Below, piece by piece: positions 52,082-61,504 of a DNA stretch of 64,000 bases. The stretch spans positions 1 through 64,000 of the forward strand of contig SUZO01000008.1 in NCBI GenBank assembly GCA_015059805.1, written 5' to 3'. Both the position numbers and the translations under genes were made by a program. The notes beneath the pieces were generated by a model. That model did no database searches and was not told the origin of the DNA. It saw only the letters and a program-made list of their open reading frames with translations. Position 1 is the first letter of the stretch, and every line of letters starts with the position of its first letter. Source of the DNA: Rikenellaceae bacterium (lineage in GTDB: Bacteria; Bacteroidota; Bacteroidia; Bacteroidales; Rikenellaceae).

Positions 52082-52110
52082 CAAAGTTATAAAAAATTCA
52101 AAAAAGGCAA
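52082..52110 (-). promoter_or_regulatory. panC operon promoter
   Basis: Minus-strand TTG (52110-52108), an 18-nt spacer, TAACTTTG (52089-52082), 20 nt before the panC ATG. Confidence 0.65.
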
Positions 52111-52114
52111 GCGA

Positions 52115-52615
52115 TTAAAGCAATAATTTTGGCTCTGTACATCCAATGACTATCTTTCTACTATCTGATAGGGTAATAAGATAGAGATTATTCATTGATG
52201 TAGCATACATCTTGAAGCGCCCCAACTGCTTACTTCTAAACCCTCCAAAGTAGCCAAATAGCCCTGCGCAACCACCGTCAGTGTAGACCCTTTTTATATC
52301 TTTAGGTTCTAATGGAACTATAGAGAGTATCAAAGAGCGGGGTATTGTTATGCTATCATATCTACGCAAAACGGTTATCTGGGACTGAGAGATTTCAAGA
52401 CGCTGTGGCGAATAGCCCTCGCAAAATATCATAATACCAACAAGTACGGGCAATGCCACAACAAGTCCTGCTACAGCCGCTATGGTAGTGCCATTGAAAA
52501 TCAGATAGACAAGCATACCGATATAGATCACCGAACCGGCAAAAAATATCAGAGTGTATGCCCACACTGTCTTACTCCATACAAACGGAAGCGTATATAC
52601 TGTTTCGCGTGTCAT
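52115..52615 (-). CDS. Membrane protein with PH-like domain
   Basis: 166 residues: two adjacent membrane segments (about 18-40 and 44-64), then a strand-rich domain ('PQRLEISQSQITVLRRYDSI', 'RKIVIGCTEP') that looks like the bacterial PH-like domains of YdbT/DUF304 type. Its partner is unknown. The gene overlaps the barrel gene by one base and is last in the TPR / barrel / PH set, so it probably works with them in the envelope, or is simply co-expressed. Confidence 0.7.
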   Translation of the reverse strand: MTRETVYTLPFVWSKTVWAYTLIFFAGSVIYIGMLVYLIFNGTTIAAVAGLVVALPVLVGIMIFCEGYSPQRLEISQSQITVLRRYDSITIPRSLILSIVPLEPKDIKRVYTDGGCAGLFGYFGGFRSKQLGRFKMYATSMNNLYLITLSDSRKIVIGCTEPKLLL

Positions 52616-54318
52616 TAGAACTGCACTTTAATTCCCGCCACAGCACCAACACCGAGGCGACGATAGAGGGCGTAGTCGTATATCTTTGCATTGCCTAAGT
52701 TGCGCCCCTCAATGTAGATAGTACACTGCTTTGCCACAAACCAGTCAAATGTAAGACCTAAATCACAGCATACAGGATAGGTGTAACTGTGCAGAGTGAA
52801 GTTGTCTCTAATATCGCCCTCAAAATATTCCCCTGCAAAGCTCCAGCTTCTGCTGCCGATAATGTCAGCCTTTGCTCCAATAGCAAACTTGCGGTGGGTG
52901 TATTGAATGTTAAAATTAGCCTCAAAGTTTGGCTTGCCATTCTTAACATCTACAAAATTCTCGTCATAGAGCATCCACTTAAATCCTGCACCAAGCAGAA
53001 GAGTTGAGAGAGGTTTGTACTCTAACGATGCGTTGAGGGTGATGATGTTCTGTGCGGCAGTGGTGACATCAAAGCCGATATTATTTACATTTATCCAGTA
53101 GAGCGCATCGTTCATAAATGCTGCATTGGCATTGAGACGATAGCTCAGCTTGTTATTTGTCGTGTGACCCGTAAAGCCAACGCGCATGTTGAATATTGTC
53201 GTATTAGGCAGTGGCTGGTACTCGCTTCCACGAAGCATAATGTATGGATTTGCCTGCTGCAGATGCTGGTATGAGTTCTGTTCAAGGCGGCTATCAACCT
53301 CTACGTATGGTACCAAAATATCCCTTTGACCTACATTGAACCCTACATATACGTGTGGTAGAATGTGGTGACGACTCTTCTGACCTGTTAGCTTATCATT
53401 GCAGTATTTCAGCTCCGCCTTAATGTCAAGCAACGACTTGAGGTTGTACTCAAACTTTACCGCGCCACTAAATAGGCTATTGCCATAGTTCTCCAAAAAC
53501 CTAAGCCCATAGTTGCCCTGATAGTCAAAAGCGGCATATAGGCGAGCCTTTGTGCCGATGTTTCGTCCCAATTTAAGACCTGCCGAAGCGCTAAATTGCT
53601 GCATCTTACGCTCAAAATCGGGCAGTTGCTCCGACTTGTCGTTGTAGTAGTCTGCTGCTGCATATATAGAGAAGTTTACCTTGCTCATGTCGGCAAAAGA
53701 GTCGCCAAAGCTCATCGCAAGGGCTATATTCTCGTAGTTTATCTCGTCAATAGCATCGTCGCTCTTAGGCTGCGCATAGCGGTGGAATATATCGGCATCA
53801 TAGTAGACATCTCCATTAAAGGTGTATCGACCAATATACTTACCACCATTAACACCTACGCGGTTAGACATCTGCTGAGCCTTGCCCTTAAACTCGGTGT
53901 TGGTGATAGGGTTTATAGTTTGAATGTCCGAATAGCTACCACGATGGTTTACGTAGGCACTCAGATAGCCTACATCGGCACGATTTGTTGAGGCGTAGGC
54001 ATCAACTTCGCTAACAAGAGGGTAGCCCACACCTGCCTTAATATAGAAAGGGTAGGATTTTGCATACTCCCAATAGGTAACCTTTGCAGGGCGGAACTTT
54101 TCGGTGCTAAGTGCTGAAGCAAAGGATTTTGGGACAATTGTATAGTCAATCTCTGGGCGGATAGCTACAGTATCCACCATGTCGGGTTGAAAATCCATCT
54201 TTTTAGCGGCGGGGAGCTTAGGCACATACTGCTTAGTAACCTCAACCTCTCGCTCTACCTGTGCTGTAGCTGTCAGAGCAAGCAACAGCGTTGATATTGT
54301 CAATATAAATCTTCTCAT
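52615..54318 (-). CDS. Outer-membrane beta-barrel protein paired with a TPR protein
   Basis: 567 residues with signal peptide MRRFILTISTLLLALTATAQ and a short N-terminal segment with 'EREVEVTKQYVPKLPAAKKM'. A long series of amphipathic strands with many aromatic ends follows, ending in '...VGAVAGIKVQF', a typical last barrel strand with terminal Phe. The overall plan is that of TonB-dependent or porin-like barrels without plug, seen in Bacteroidota next to a large TPR protein. Its start overlaps the TPR gene by 4 nt (ATGA), a strong sign of a joint complex. Function unknown. Confidence 0.82.
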   Translation of the reverse strand: MRRFILTISTLLLALTATAQVEREVEVTKQYVPKLPAAKKMDFQPDMVDTVAIRPEIDYTIVPKSFASALSTEKFRPAKVTYWEYAKSYPFYIKAGVGYPLVSEVDAYASTNRADVGYLSAYVNHRGSYSDIQTINPITNTEFKGKAQQMSNRVGVNGGKYIGRYTFNGDVYYDADIFHRYAQPKSDDAIDEINYENIALAMSFGDSFADMSKVNFSIYAAADYYNDKSEQLPDFERKMQQFSASAGLKLGRNIGTKARLYAAFDYQGNYGLRFLENYGNSLFSGAVKFEYNLKSLLDIKAELKYCNDKLTGQKSRHHILPHVYVGFNVGQRDILVPYVEVDSRLEQNSYQHLQQANPYIMLRGSEYQPLPNTTIFNMRVGFTGHTTNNKLSYRLNANAAFMNDALYWINVNNIGFDVTTAAQNIITLNASLEYKPLSTLLLGAGFKWMLYDENFVDVKNGKPNFEANFNIQYTHRKFAIGAKADIIGSRSWSFAGEYFEGDIRDNFTLHSYTYPVCCDLGLTFDWFVAKQCTIYIEGRNLGNAKIYDYALYRRLGVGAVAGIKVQF

Positions 54319-57299
54319 AGCTTCTCAATTCTCTGTTTAGCCTCATCTACCACACCATCGTCAGCAGGCGAGTAACCGTCAATAATACTCTGATATGTTG
54401 CTCGTGCCTGGAAATTGTCACCCTTTGCGGCGTATATATCGCCAAGGATGATAAATGCACGACCTAAATAGTAGCTGTGTGAGGTCTTGCTGTCTGCAAG
54501 TTCGTAAACAAGACGCTCGGCTTCATCATGCTCACCCTTGTCAAAGTGGTAGCGTATAATGTGATATGCCGACTCGGCACCAATGGCATCGCTCTTGTTG
54601 CTGCTCAGGTCGCGGTATAACTCCAAAGCCTCGTCCCTGCGATTGGTGTTGCTGTAGACCTTTGCCTTGCTAAAGCGAGCCTTACGAACTACTGCCTCCT
54701 CAATATTCTCAAGAGTGTCAATGTCCGCTGCCATGGCAAGGGTAAGGTTATCCTCAGCATCCAAAATCGTAGCATCAACGTAGCGCTTGATAGCCATACT
54801 ACGCTCTGCACTATCCTCCGTAACGGCGTAAAGACGACGATAAGCAGATGCTGACTCGGTGTACATATTGTTGTCAAAGGTTACTGTAGCGAGCTTCTCT
54901 AATACCGGAATGGTGTATCTATTCTTAGGGCGGTCAGAGAGTAGCTTCATACGCTCCAAGGCGCGGTCAAGAGAGTCACACTTTAGATAGCTGTCGCTCA
55001 GACAGAAGAGGGCATCGTCAATATAGTAACCCTTTGGATATGAGGCAATATAGCTCTCAAAGTGGGCTATTGACTGGTCTACCTTTCCGGCAAGGTATAT
55101 CTTCTCGGCACTACGATAGCTCAGTGAGTCGCGTGTAACAGCACTAAGGTCGCACTCAACGCCTGTACGCTCGGCATAAGCAAAATATGACGATACATCA
55201 CCCTTAGCCACATAAATCTCACGTACGCTATTTATCGCATCCTTAGCAGCCTGAGATTGTGGCGCGGCGGAGATAACCTTGTCGTAGAAGTCAAGGGACT
55301 TATCGGTATTACCTAAGTTAAAGTGCACAAGACCCAAATCTAACATTGCCGCTGTAAGATATGGAGTGGTAGGGTAGCTCTCTACCAGAGCCTCTAAGGT
55401 CTTTGCACCATCGCTATATCTGCCAGCTGTGAGGTATGTACGACCAAGTTCGTATGCCGCATCGTCTACGTAGTCACCCTGCTCGGCTGCTACGATGCCC
55501 TTCAGAGCATCAATCTTTGGTTGCTCCTTGCCTAATAGACCCAATGAAATTGCACGACGATAGCGTGCATAGTGGCTCTGTGGTTGGGCGAGCGTTATTG
55601 CACCCTCATAGTTCTTCACTGCGCTCTGGTAGTCACGCTGTAAGAAGTGTACATCGGCAAGACGGTTGTATCCATCTGCACGAACACCGTCACGTCGCTT
55701 ATATAGCCAGATAAAGCCCTCCAAAGCACGCTGTGCAGCTGCATTATCACCGCGAGCAATCTGTGTATAGCCTAAATTGTAGAGGGCAAGTTTGTACTCT
55801 GCAGCAGAACGAGGCGCTCGCTTCAGATAGTAGTTGTACTGAATAGCCGCCTGCTCCATATCGCCACTCTTATATGCAACTTCACCCAACCAGAAGGCAC
55901 ACAGAGCGTTGTACTTAGGACTTACACCTACAGCGAGCGACTCCTCAAACGACTGCTTCGCCAATGTATAGTCGCCAGCATTGTACGCCTCAACACCCTT
56001 GAAGTATGCAATCTTTTGCAGGGCGGTCTTCATGCTGCCATCAGGATTTGGGAAGGCACGAATGGCATCGTAAGCCATATCGTAATCCTTTGAGTTATAG
56101 TATGCTGCTATAAGTAGCTCCTTTGCCTCCTCTGTGCGAACTGTGTCGGGATAACGGTTAAGGTAACGCGCAAGAACGTTGATAGACTCATTGAATGTTC
56201 CACCACCAGTCTCAAAGAGTAGCTTTCCGTAGTTAAATAGGGCATCCTCGGCAATCTCATTGTTGTAGCGCTCGTCTGCAGCCATGGCAAAGGCACGAAT
56301 AGCATTGCGCTTATCACCCAGACGGATGTAGCAGTCTGCAAGGTGGTAAGAGGCATTTTGAGCAAGGTTATCTGTGCCGTCACAAGCAGCCTTTAGAGGC
56401 TCTACTGCACTGGCATAGTCGGCAGTGCGATAGGCGGTATAGCCAAGTAGATAGTTATCCTCGCGGCTCATCTTGCCGTCACTGCTCTGAGCGTAGGCGG
56501 TGATATATTGCAGTGCTTTATTGTAACCCTCAAGGCGGAACCATGACTCGGCAGCAAGTCGCATAACTGCTGTGCGCTCCTTACCTTGAGCGCTCTTAAG
56601 AAGTGGGTCGCAGTGGGTAGTGACGTAGCGGTAATTCTCGCGCTCAAACTCCAACTGAAGTAGGTAGAACGGAATCAACTTTGAGTATGCCTCACTCTTC
56701 TCAAGCGACTTGAAACCCTCGTATGCCTTGTCAAGTTCACCGCCACTATAGTAGATATACGATTTGTAGTATGTCGCATGGTCAGCAACCTCACAGAGTG
56801 GAGAGATTCTGTTGAAATAGTCCAAAGCCTTATCCATATTGCCAGCATTGAACTCAATATATCCCATACGAATATCATATCGCTGGCGGTCGTAACGAGT
56901 AAGGGCGTTATAGCTTACCTTGCTAAACTGCTCCTTGGCAAGGTCAAACTGCTCGGTCTGGCAGTAGTGTAGCGCTAAAAGGAAGTGGATGTCGGCAGCG
57001 TGTACAGAGCCTGGATAGCTTGCCAAAAATGCCTTCATACGCTGCTCGGCAATGTTGTCGTCAAGGTGTACGGCGCAGACAGTAAGTCCATACTCAACCT
57101 GTTGCACTGCTGCAACATCTTCGGGATTGATAACCTCCTTAAGACGCATATACGAATGTCTTGCATCGGCATAACGCCCATGCTCAAGCATACTCTTTGC
57201 ACGCGCAAAGAGAACCTGCTCCTTAGTCTGTGCCGACGCTGGAGCGCACACAACAAGGGCGAAGAGCAGCGTGATGGCTATTTTGAATTTTCTATACAT
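54315..57299 (-). CDS. Large periplasmic tetratricopeptide-repeat protein
   Basis: 994 residues, signal peptide MYRKFKIAITLLFALVVCAPASAQ, then TPR-like helical pairs over the whole length, for example 'YNALTRYDRQRYDIRMGYIE', 'AQNASYHLADCYIRLGDKRN' and 'YDDAAYELG'-like units; about 20 repeats. Such proteins serve as scaffolds in the periplasm, like the TPR parts of YbgF/BamD or of gliding and outer-membrane machines. It is the first gene of the set, followed with 4-nt overlap by the barrel gene. A dedicated export or attachment complex is plausible but unproven. Confidence 0.87.
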   Translation of the reverse strand: MYRKFKIAITLLFALVVCAPASAQTKEQVLFARAKSMLEHGRYADARHSYMRLKEVINPEDVAAVQQVEYGLTVCAVHLDDNIAEQRMKAFLASYPGSVHAADIHFLLALHYCQTEQFDLAKEQFSKVSYNALTRYDRQRYDIRMGYIEFNAGNMDKALDYFNRISPLCEVADHATYYKSYIYYSGGELDKAYEGFKSLEKSEAYSKLIPFYLLQLEFERENYRYVTTHCDPLLKSAQGKERTAVMRLAAESWFRLEGYNKALQYITAYAQSSDGKMSREDNYLLGYTAYRTADYASAVEPLKAACDGTDNLAQNASYHLADCYIRLGDKRNAIRAFAMAADERYNNEIAEDALFNYGKLLFETGGGTFNESINVLARYLNRYPDTVRTEEAKELLIAAYYNSKDYDMAYDAIRAFPNPDGSMKTALQKIAYFKGVEAYNAGDYTLAKQSFEESLAVGVSPKYNALCAFWLGEVAYKSGDMEQAAIQYNYYLKRAPRSAAEYKLALYNLGYTQIARGDNAAAQRALEGFIWLYKRRDGVRADGYNRLADVHFLQRDYQSAVKNYEGAITLAQPQSHYARYRRAISLGLLGKEQPKIDALKGIVAAEQGDYVDDAAYELGRTYLTAGRYSDGAKTLEALVESYPTTPYLTAAMLDLGLVHFNLGNTDKSLDFYDKVISAAPQSQAAKDAINSVREIYVAKGDVSSYFAYAERTGVECDLSAVTRDSLSYRSAEKIYLAGKVDQSIAHFESYIASYPKGYYIDDALFCLSDSYLKCDSLDRALERMKLLSDRPKNRYTIPVLEKLATVTFDNNMYTESASAYRRLYAVTEDSAERSMAIKRYVDATILDAEDNLTLAMAADIDTLENIEEAVVRKARFSKAKVYSNTNRRDEALELYRDLSSNKSDAIGAESAYHIIRYHFDKGEHDEAERLVYELADSKTSHSYYLGRAFIILGDIYAAKGDNFQARATYQSIIDGYSPADDGVVDEAKQRIEKL

Positions 57300-57315
57300 A
57301 ACTACACAATTTCCG

Positions 57316-57323
57316 CAAAATTA
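57316..57323 (-). promoter_or_regulatory. -7 box of the TPR operon (TAATTTTG)
   Basis: TAnnTTTG on the minus strand, 16 nt before the TPR ATG; no clear -33. Confidence 0.5.
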
Positions 57324-57378
57324 ACAATTTCCACTAAGACCTCCTAATTTTCCGTAGGAAAATCAACCCAATACCCAC

Positions 57379-57407
57379 AAAAAAACTGTTCAACAGCCGT
57401 TGAACAG
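57379..57407 (-). terminator. Intrinsic terminator of the DUF1566-like gene
   Basis: On the minus strand CTGTTCAAC pairs with GTTGAACAG (9 bp) around GGCT and is followed by seven T. Confidence 0.85.
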
Positions 57408-57427
57408 TAATACAGTAGTTCTTAAGT

Positions 57428-57967
57428 CTAAAAACGAGCAACCGCGCGAACATCACCCGCCCGACTCTTATCTTCCTCTTTAACCCCATGATTCCAGGGG
57501 TATTTAAAATCTTTAACATGCACCCTAGCCACTAAATACTCATCATCGTAGGCAAAATACCCACACTCGGTAGACGACCAGTACCATCCTTTTACAATAG
57601 GTACGCCCAACTGTTCAAGATGCTGATTGACAGCATTTATCACATATTCATCATCGCGCAGAAAAGTCTCTAATTCTTCCATTGCGGGTAGATACCACCC
57701 CTCTCCAAGAGAGGCGCAAAAAGCAAATGCAGGATATCGCTCCTGCCAGTTCTCTTGCTGCATAGCAACGGCTTGATTTTTCGCTCCATCGCGCTTATTA
57801 TAAGCCCCTATTTCAGAGCGTATAGCCTCAAGCTCGTCTGCCCAACAGCAATGGTGCTGCTGAAGGCTCAAAATCTTACCATGAAGGCCATCTGCACTAA
57901 CCTCAATAACTACACCCTGCTTTACTCCGTCGTCGTAGTAATCCCCAACTTGATATACCCGTTCCAT
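57428..57967 (-). CDS. DUF1566-like protein
   Basis: 179 residues from the ATG at 57967 (a GTG 6 nt upstream is possible). 'EGWYLPAMEEL' (about 100-110), 'GWYWSSTECG' (about 135-144) and the end 'RAGDVRAVARF' match the C-type-lectin-like DUF1566 / Fib-succ-major fold. No signal peptide, so it seems cytosolic, which is unusual for this fold. Often such proteins bind unknown ligands. It stands alone with its own terminator. Confidence 0.72.
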   Translation of the reverse strand: MERVYQVGDYYDDGVKQGVVIEVSADGLHGKILSLQQHHCCWADELEAIRSEIGAYNKRDGAKNQAVAMQQENWQERYPAFAFCASLGEGWYLPAMEELETFLRDDEYVINAVNQHLEQLGVPIVKGWYWSSTECGYFAYDDEYLVARVHVKDFKYPWNHGVKEEDKSRAGDVRAVARF

Positions 57968-58055
57968 ATTCACTTTTCTTTTATAGAGTTATCTTTCTGA
58001 AAAATATTGCAACTCTGGAACAGATATTGCAACAGCTAAAGTAAAATTTAATGTT

Positions 58056-58448
58056 ATGAGAGTGAAAATTACTATTGAGATTAACAACAAGGGAGAGGTT
58101 TGTCCACTATCCAAAAAGGTAGAGGATATGAACCCCAAAGAGCTACTGCTCTACTCGGCGGCATACTGCGCTGCGCTGACGCTAAAAGGTATTTTAGACA
58201 AGGAGCATATCACCCCCAAGCAGTTAGAGATTGAGATGACCGGAGAACTTGACTCTGAACAGGTTACAGCACGCAGTCAATTTCGCTCGTTCAATATACT
58301 CTATCGCGTAGAGTGTGACCATATCTCCGAGCAGGCAAAGATTGCGCGAGCCGTAAATCTGACAACGGAGAAGTACTGCGGAACGCTACAGATGATACGC
58401 CGCATAGCACCTCTGTCGCATGAGGTGAGTATTGTGAGTGTTGAGTAG
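58056..58448 (+). CDS. OsmC-like family protein
   Basis: 130 residues of the OsmC/Ohr fold. 'NPKELLLYSAAYCAALTLKG' (about 28-47) carries the first Cys on the central helix. 'EKYCGTLQMIRRIAPLSHEV' (about 107-126) carries the second, the pair used in OsmC/Ohr to reduce organic hydroperoxides. The usual N-terminal strands are short, as in the YhfA-like branch. It is therefore a thiol peroxidase or a related redox protein. It is followed 7 nt later by the convergent BT_3928 gene. Confidence 0.85.
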   Translation: MRVKITIEINNKGEVCPLSKKVEDMNPKELLLYSAAYCAALTLKGILDKEHITPKQLEIEMTGELDSEQVTARSQFRSFNILYRVECDHISEQAKIARAVNLTTEKYCGTLQMIRRIAPLSHEVSIVSVE

Positions 58449-58454
58449 GAGTGG

Positions 58455-59579
58455 CTATTTTATATCGCGGCAGTTTGCTTTTTGCGTAATTATGCCGTCA
58501 GTGAGAACAACAATGCCCGTATTCGCGCGAAGCATAGTCTTCATAGTCTTGGAATCGATGTTATAACAGCGGACTGTCTCACTGTCGGCAAACGAATGGT
58601 AAGTAGGGTGAGTGATAGGTTGTGGAGTGAGGCAAATGACTGCTGCCTGCTCACTCTTAGCTCGCTCTACAACCTTCGCTAAACGCTGCTCGCAGCGCTT
58701 GCTCACCTTATCGCGGTCGGTAATGCAGAGCATATAGAGGTTGCCCTTGATACTGAGTAGGCTATCGGTCACCTCCCCCTGCTCATCTGCGATGTAAAAC
58801 TCAAGAATCATCGGCTCAACACTATCGGTAACATCGTCCGATACGCGAGTCTCAACCCACTCCCAGCGCTTCTCGTTCTGCCATGCTTTATCCTCAAGAG
58901 AGAACTCGCGCAACTTACCTGTGCGGCGGTTACGATAGACAAGCACCACATCGCTCTCAGTTTGGCGATTACGAGCCACATCCATTGCCTGAGCAATATC
59001 TGTACCCTCACGATAGGGTAGTAAATCTATAGGTGGCAGGTGCATGTAGCAGTATGTACCCACGCCCATGCTAAAGATAAAGAATAGGCATGCCAAACTA
59101 AACTCAAGGCGTGAGAAGGCAAACATTCTATCGGGGCGATAGCGCCACCAGACTATAAGAATCATCGGCAGAAGAATCAAATTCTTCAAAAAGGTCTGTG
59201 TAGGGGTGAGTTTAATCACCTCTCCAAAGCAACCACAATCCTCAACAGGTATAAATGTAGCACTGAGGAATGTCAGCACCGTAAAGAATATCATTGATAT
59301 GCTTGCAAAGGTGGAACACATGCGTATTCTGACCTTGAAAAGCAGCATGCAGCCCATCATCAGCTCCGCACCGCAGAGCCAGATAGAGAAGACCATCACT
59401 AATGGCTCAAACCACTCTAAGCCGTATGAAACCAGGTAGTTGTTCACATTGAGAGCTGTGCCCCATGGGTCTATAGACTTCACTGCGCCACTGAAGATAA
59501 AGGTCAGGGCGACAATGACTCTACAAACATGGGTCAGCATGCGAAATGCACGACGGTTTCTCAAGGTGATACTGCTCAT
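58455..59579 (-). CDS. DoxX/MauE-like membrane protein, BT_3928 family
   Basis: 374 residues. An N-terminal four-helix membrane domain of DoxX/MauE type ('ALTFIFSGAVKSIDPWGTAL', about 24-43; 'FIPVEDCGCFGEVIK', about 108-122, with a CxC pair) is followed by a fifth membrane segment and a soluble C-terminal part of about 190 residues with strand pattern like a thioredoxin fold but no CxxC. MauE-like proteins feed electrons to periplasmic disulfides; here the CGCF pair suggests a redox role. 6 nt behind tmk and in the same direction. Confidence 0.85.
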   Translation of the reverse strand: MSSITLRNRRAFRMLTHVCRVIVALTFIFSGAVKSIDPWGTALNVNNYLVSYGLEWFEPLVMVFSIWLCGAELMMGCMLLFKVRIRMCSTFASISMIFFTVLTFLSATFIPVEDCGCFGEVIKLTPTQTFLKNLILLPMILIVWWRYRPDRMFAFSRLEFSLACLFFIFSMGVGTYCYMHLPPIDLLPYREGTDIAQAMDVARNRQTESDVVLVYRNRRTGKLREFSLEDKAWQNEKRWEWVETRVSDDVTDSVEPMILEFYIADEQGEVTDSLLSIKGNLYMLCITDRDKVSKRCEQRLAKVVERAKSEQAAVICLTPQPITHPTYHSFADSETVRCYNIDSKTMKTMLRANTGIVVLTDGIITQKANCRDIK

Positions 59580-59585
59580 AATCTC

Positions 59586-60278
59586 CTATTTTTCTAAACT
59601 CTCTAAAAATGGTAAAACAAGTGCCTCTATACGTGCAAATATCCCCTCTGGAGTATCCATGCCACCCTCACTATTGCTACAATCAATAACCTTCAAGCTC
59701 TCATCGGTCTCTGCAGCCTCAAGATAGACTCTGCGTACCTGCTGCTGCAAATCTAACGATGACTCGTGAATATCTGAGCCTCCGTTGAGGTAGTTCCTAT
59801 CGTCACCAGTGCGCTGCTCGGTAAGCGATTTGGCTGTAAATGAGAATGGTACATCAAGAAAAATTGAGAGGTCTGGGCGCGGAATGTTGTAGTAGCCGTA
59901 CTCGGTCTGAAGTATCCACTGCTTAAGTCGTTGTTGCCCCTCAGCATCGGCAATTTTGGCGCACTGGTAGCCGATGTTAGAGTAGACATACCTATCTACG
60001 ATGACAATCTTACCCTCTGCCTGCCACTTGCGAATCTGTGGCGCCATGTCGGCTCTGTCGCCAGCAAAAAGGAGCGCTACGATATACGGATCTACACTCT
60101 CCACACTGCCAAGCTCTCCGCGTAAAAAGCGGGCAATAAGCTCACCGTAAACGGGAGCGTCAAAGCGCGGAAAGTGTACATACTCACTCTCTAAACCACG
60201 CGCTTGCAATAATGCTCGCAACTGTTTAATCTGCGTACTCTTACCAGCACCGTCTAAACCCTCAAGAACTATAAACAT
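59586..60278 (-). CDS. tmk: Thymidylate kinase
   Basis: Phosphorylates dTMP to dTDP. The P-loop is 'VLEGLDGAGKSTQIKQLRAL' (about 4-23), the DR motif is 'IVDRYVYSNIGYQ' (about 92-104), and the LID region lies near 'EQRTGDDRNYL' (about 155-165). The 230-residue length is slightly longer than the usual 205-215. It lies 3 nt behind sufS in the suf direction, an unusual neighbour for Fe-S genes but close enough to share the transcript. Confidence 0.95.
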   Translation of the reverse strand: MFIVLEGLDGAGKSTQIKQLRALLQARGLESEYVHFPRFDAPVYGELIARFLRGELGSVESVDPYIVALLFAGDRADMAPQIRKWQAEGKIVIVDRYVYSNIGYQCAKIADAEGQQRLKQWILQTEYGYYNIPRPDLSIFLDVPFSFTAKSLTEQRTGDDRNYLNGGSDIHESSLDLQQQVRRVYLEAAETDESLKVIDCSNSEGGMDTPEGIFARIEALVLPFLESLEK

Positions 60279-60281
60279 ACC

Positions 60282-61502
60282 TTACCTTAACATTTTAACA
60301 GCCCTATTGACACCCTGAACAAGAGCATCTACCTCGGACATGGTGTTATACAAAGCAAATGATGCTCGGCACATCCCCGAAACAGAGAAACGGTCCATCA
60401 CTGGCTGTGCGCAGTGGTGACCTGTGCGAATGGCAACTCCCATCTTGTCAAGTATCATCCCTATATCGTAGTGGTTACAACCCTCAACATTAAAGCATAC
60501 AATCGGCGCCTTATGTGCGGCAGTACCATATATCGTCAGACCATCGATGCTCTGCAACTGCTCTGTTGCATAGCGTAGCAGCCTCTGCTCGTATCCCTTA
60601 AGCTCACTATGCTCCTCTAAGAACGCAATAGCTTCGGCTAAAGCCACAGCGCCAACGAAATTTGAGGTGCCAGCCTCAAATTTTAGTGGAACTGGGGCGT
60701 ATGTTGTACCATTAAAGGTAACCTTGTCTACCATATCTCCACCACCCATAAATGGAGGCATACTATCAAGCAGCTCGCTCTTGCCATATAGCACTCCAAT
60801 GCCCGTAGGAGCATAGAGTTTATGACCTGAGAAGGTGTAGAAGTCGCAGTCAAGTTGAGTAACATTTACACCCCCATGAACAATACCCTGACAACCATCA
60901 ACCAATACCTTTGCGCCTACACCATGAGCAAGAGTGATTATGCGCTCAAGGTCTGGACAAGTGCCTAAAGTGTTGGAAGCCTGTGTAATAGCTACCATCT
61001 TTACACTCTGAGATAGTAGAGAGTCGTATGCAACCATATCAATCTCGCCACTATCGGTAATAGGTATCGCTTTAACTATAGCGCCATGTCGAGCTGCTGC
61101 CATCTGCCAAGGGACTATATTGGAGTGGTGCTCCATCTGGCTAACAAGCACCACATCGCCCGTATGCAGGAACGCCTCAGACCAGCTTCGTGCCACAAGG
61201 TTTATGGAGGCGGTGGCTCCAGCGGTGAAGATAATCTCACTGCCACTCTTTGCGCCTATATAGTTCGCAATTTGCACCCTCGCCTGCTCATAACGTGCCG
61301 TCATCTGCTCAGAGAGGTAGTGTACTCCGCGGTGAATGTTGGCGTTAAGGGTTGTATAGAGCATCTGCTCGCACTTCAAAACCTGCAGCGGCTTTTGAGC
61401 AGTAGCCGCACTATCAAGGTAGACCAAGGGCTTATTGTAGACCTTGCTCTGCAAAATTGGGAAGTTGCTGCGAAAATCCTCTACAAGTCTCTCAATATCC
61501 AT
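60282..61502 (-). CDS. sufS: Cysteine desulfurase SufS
   Basis: PLP enzyme that takes sulfur from cysteine for Fe-S cluster assembly. 'PLVYLDSAATAQKPLQVL' (about 25-42), the PLP lysine in 'TFSGHKLYAPTGIGVLYG' (about 220-237), and the active-site loop 'AIRTGHHCAQPVM' (about 355-367) with the persulfide Cys identify group II (SufS) enzymes. The 406-residue length is normal. Third in the visible order sufB, sufC, sufD, sufS; 2 nt after sufD. Confidence 0.97.
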   Translation of the reverse strand: MDIERLVEDFRSNFPILQSKVYNKPLVYLDSAATAQKPLQVLKCEQMLYTTLNANIHRGVHYLSEQMTARYEQARVQIANYIGAKSGSEIIFTAGATASINLVARSWSEAFLHTGDVVLVSQMEHHSNIVPWQMAAARHGAIVKAIPITDSGEIDMVAYDSLLSQSVKMVAITQASNTLGTCPDLERIITLAHGVGAKVLVDGCQGIVHGGVNVTQLDCDFYTFSGHKLYAPTGIGVLYGKSELLDSMPPFMGGGDMVDKVTFNGTTYAPVPLKFEAGTSNFVGAVALAEAIAFLEEHSELKGYEQRLLRYATEQLQSIDGLTIYGTAAHKAPIVCFNVEGCNHYDIGMILDKMGVAIRTGHHCAQPVMDRFSVSGMCRASFALYNTMSEVDALVQGVNRAVKMLR

Positions 61503-61504
61503 AG

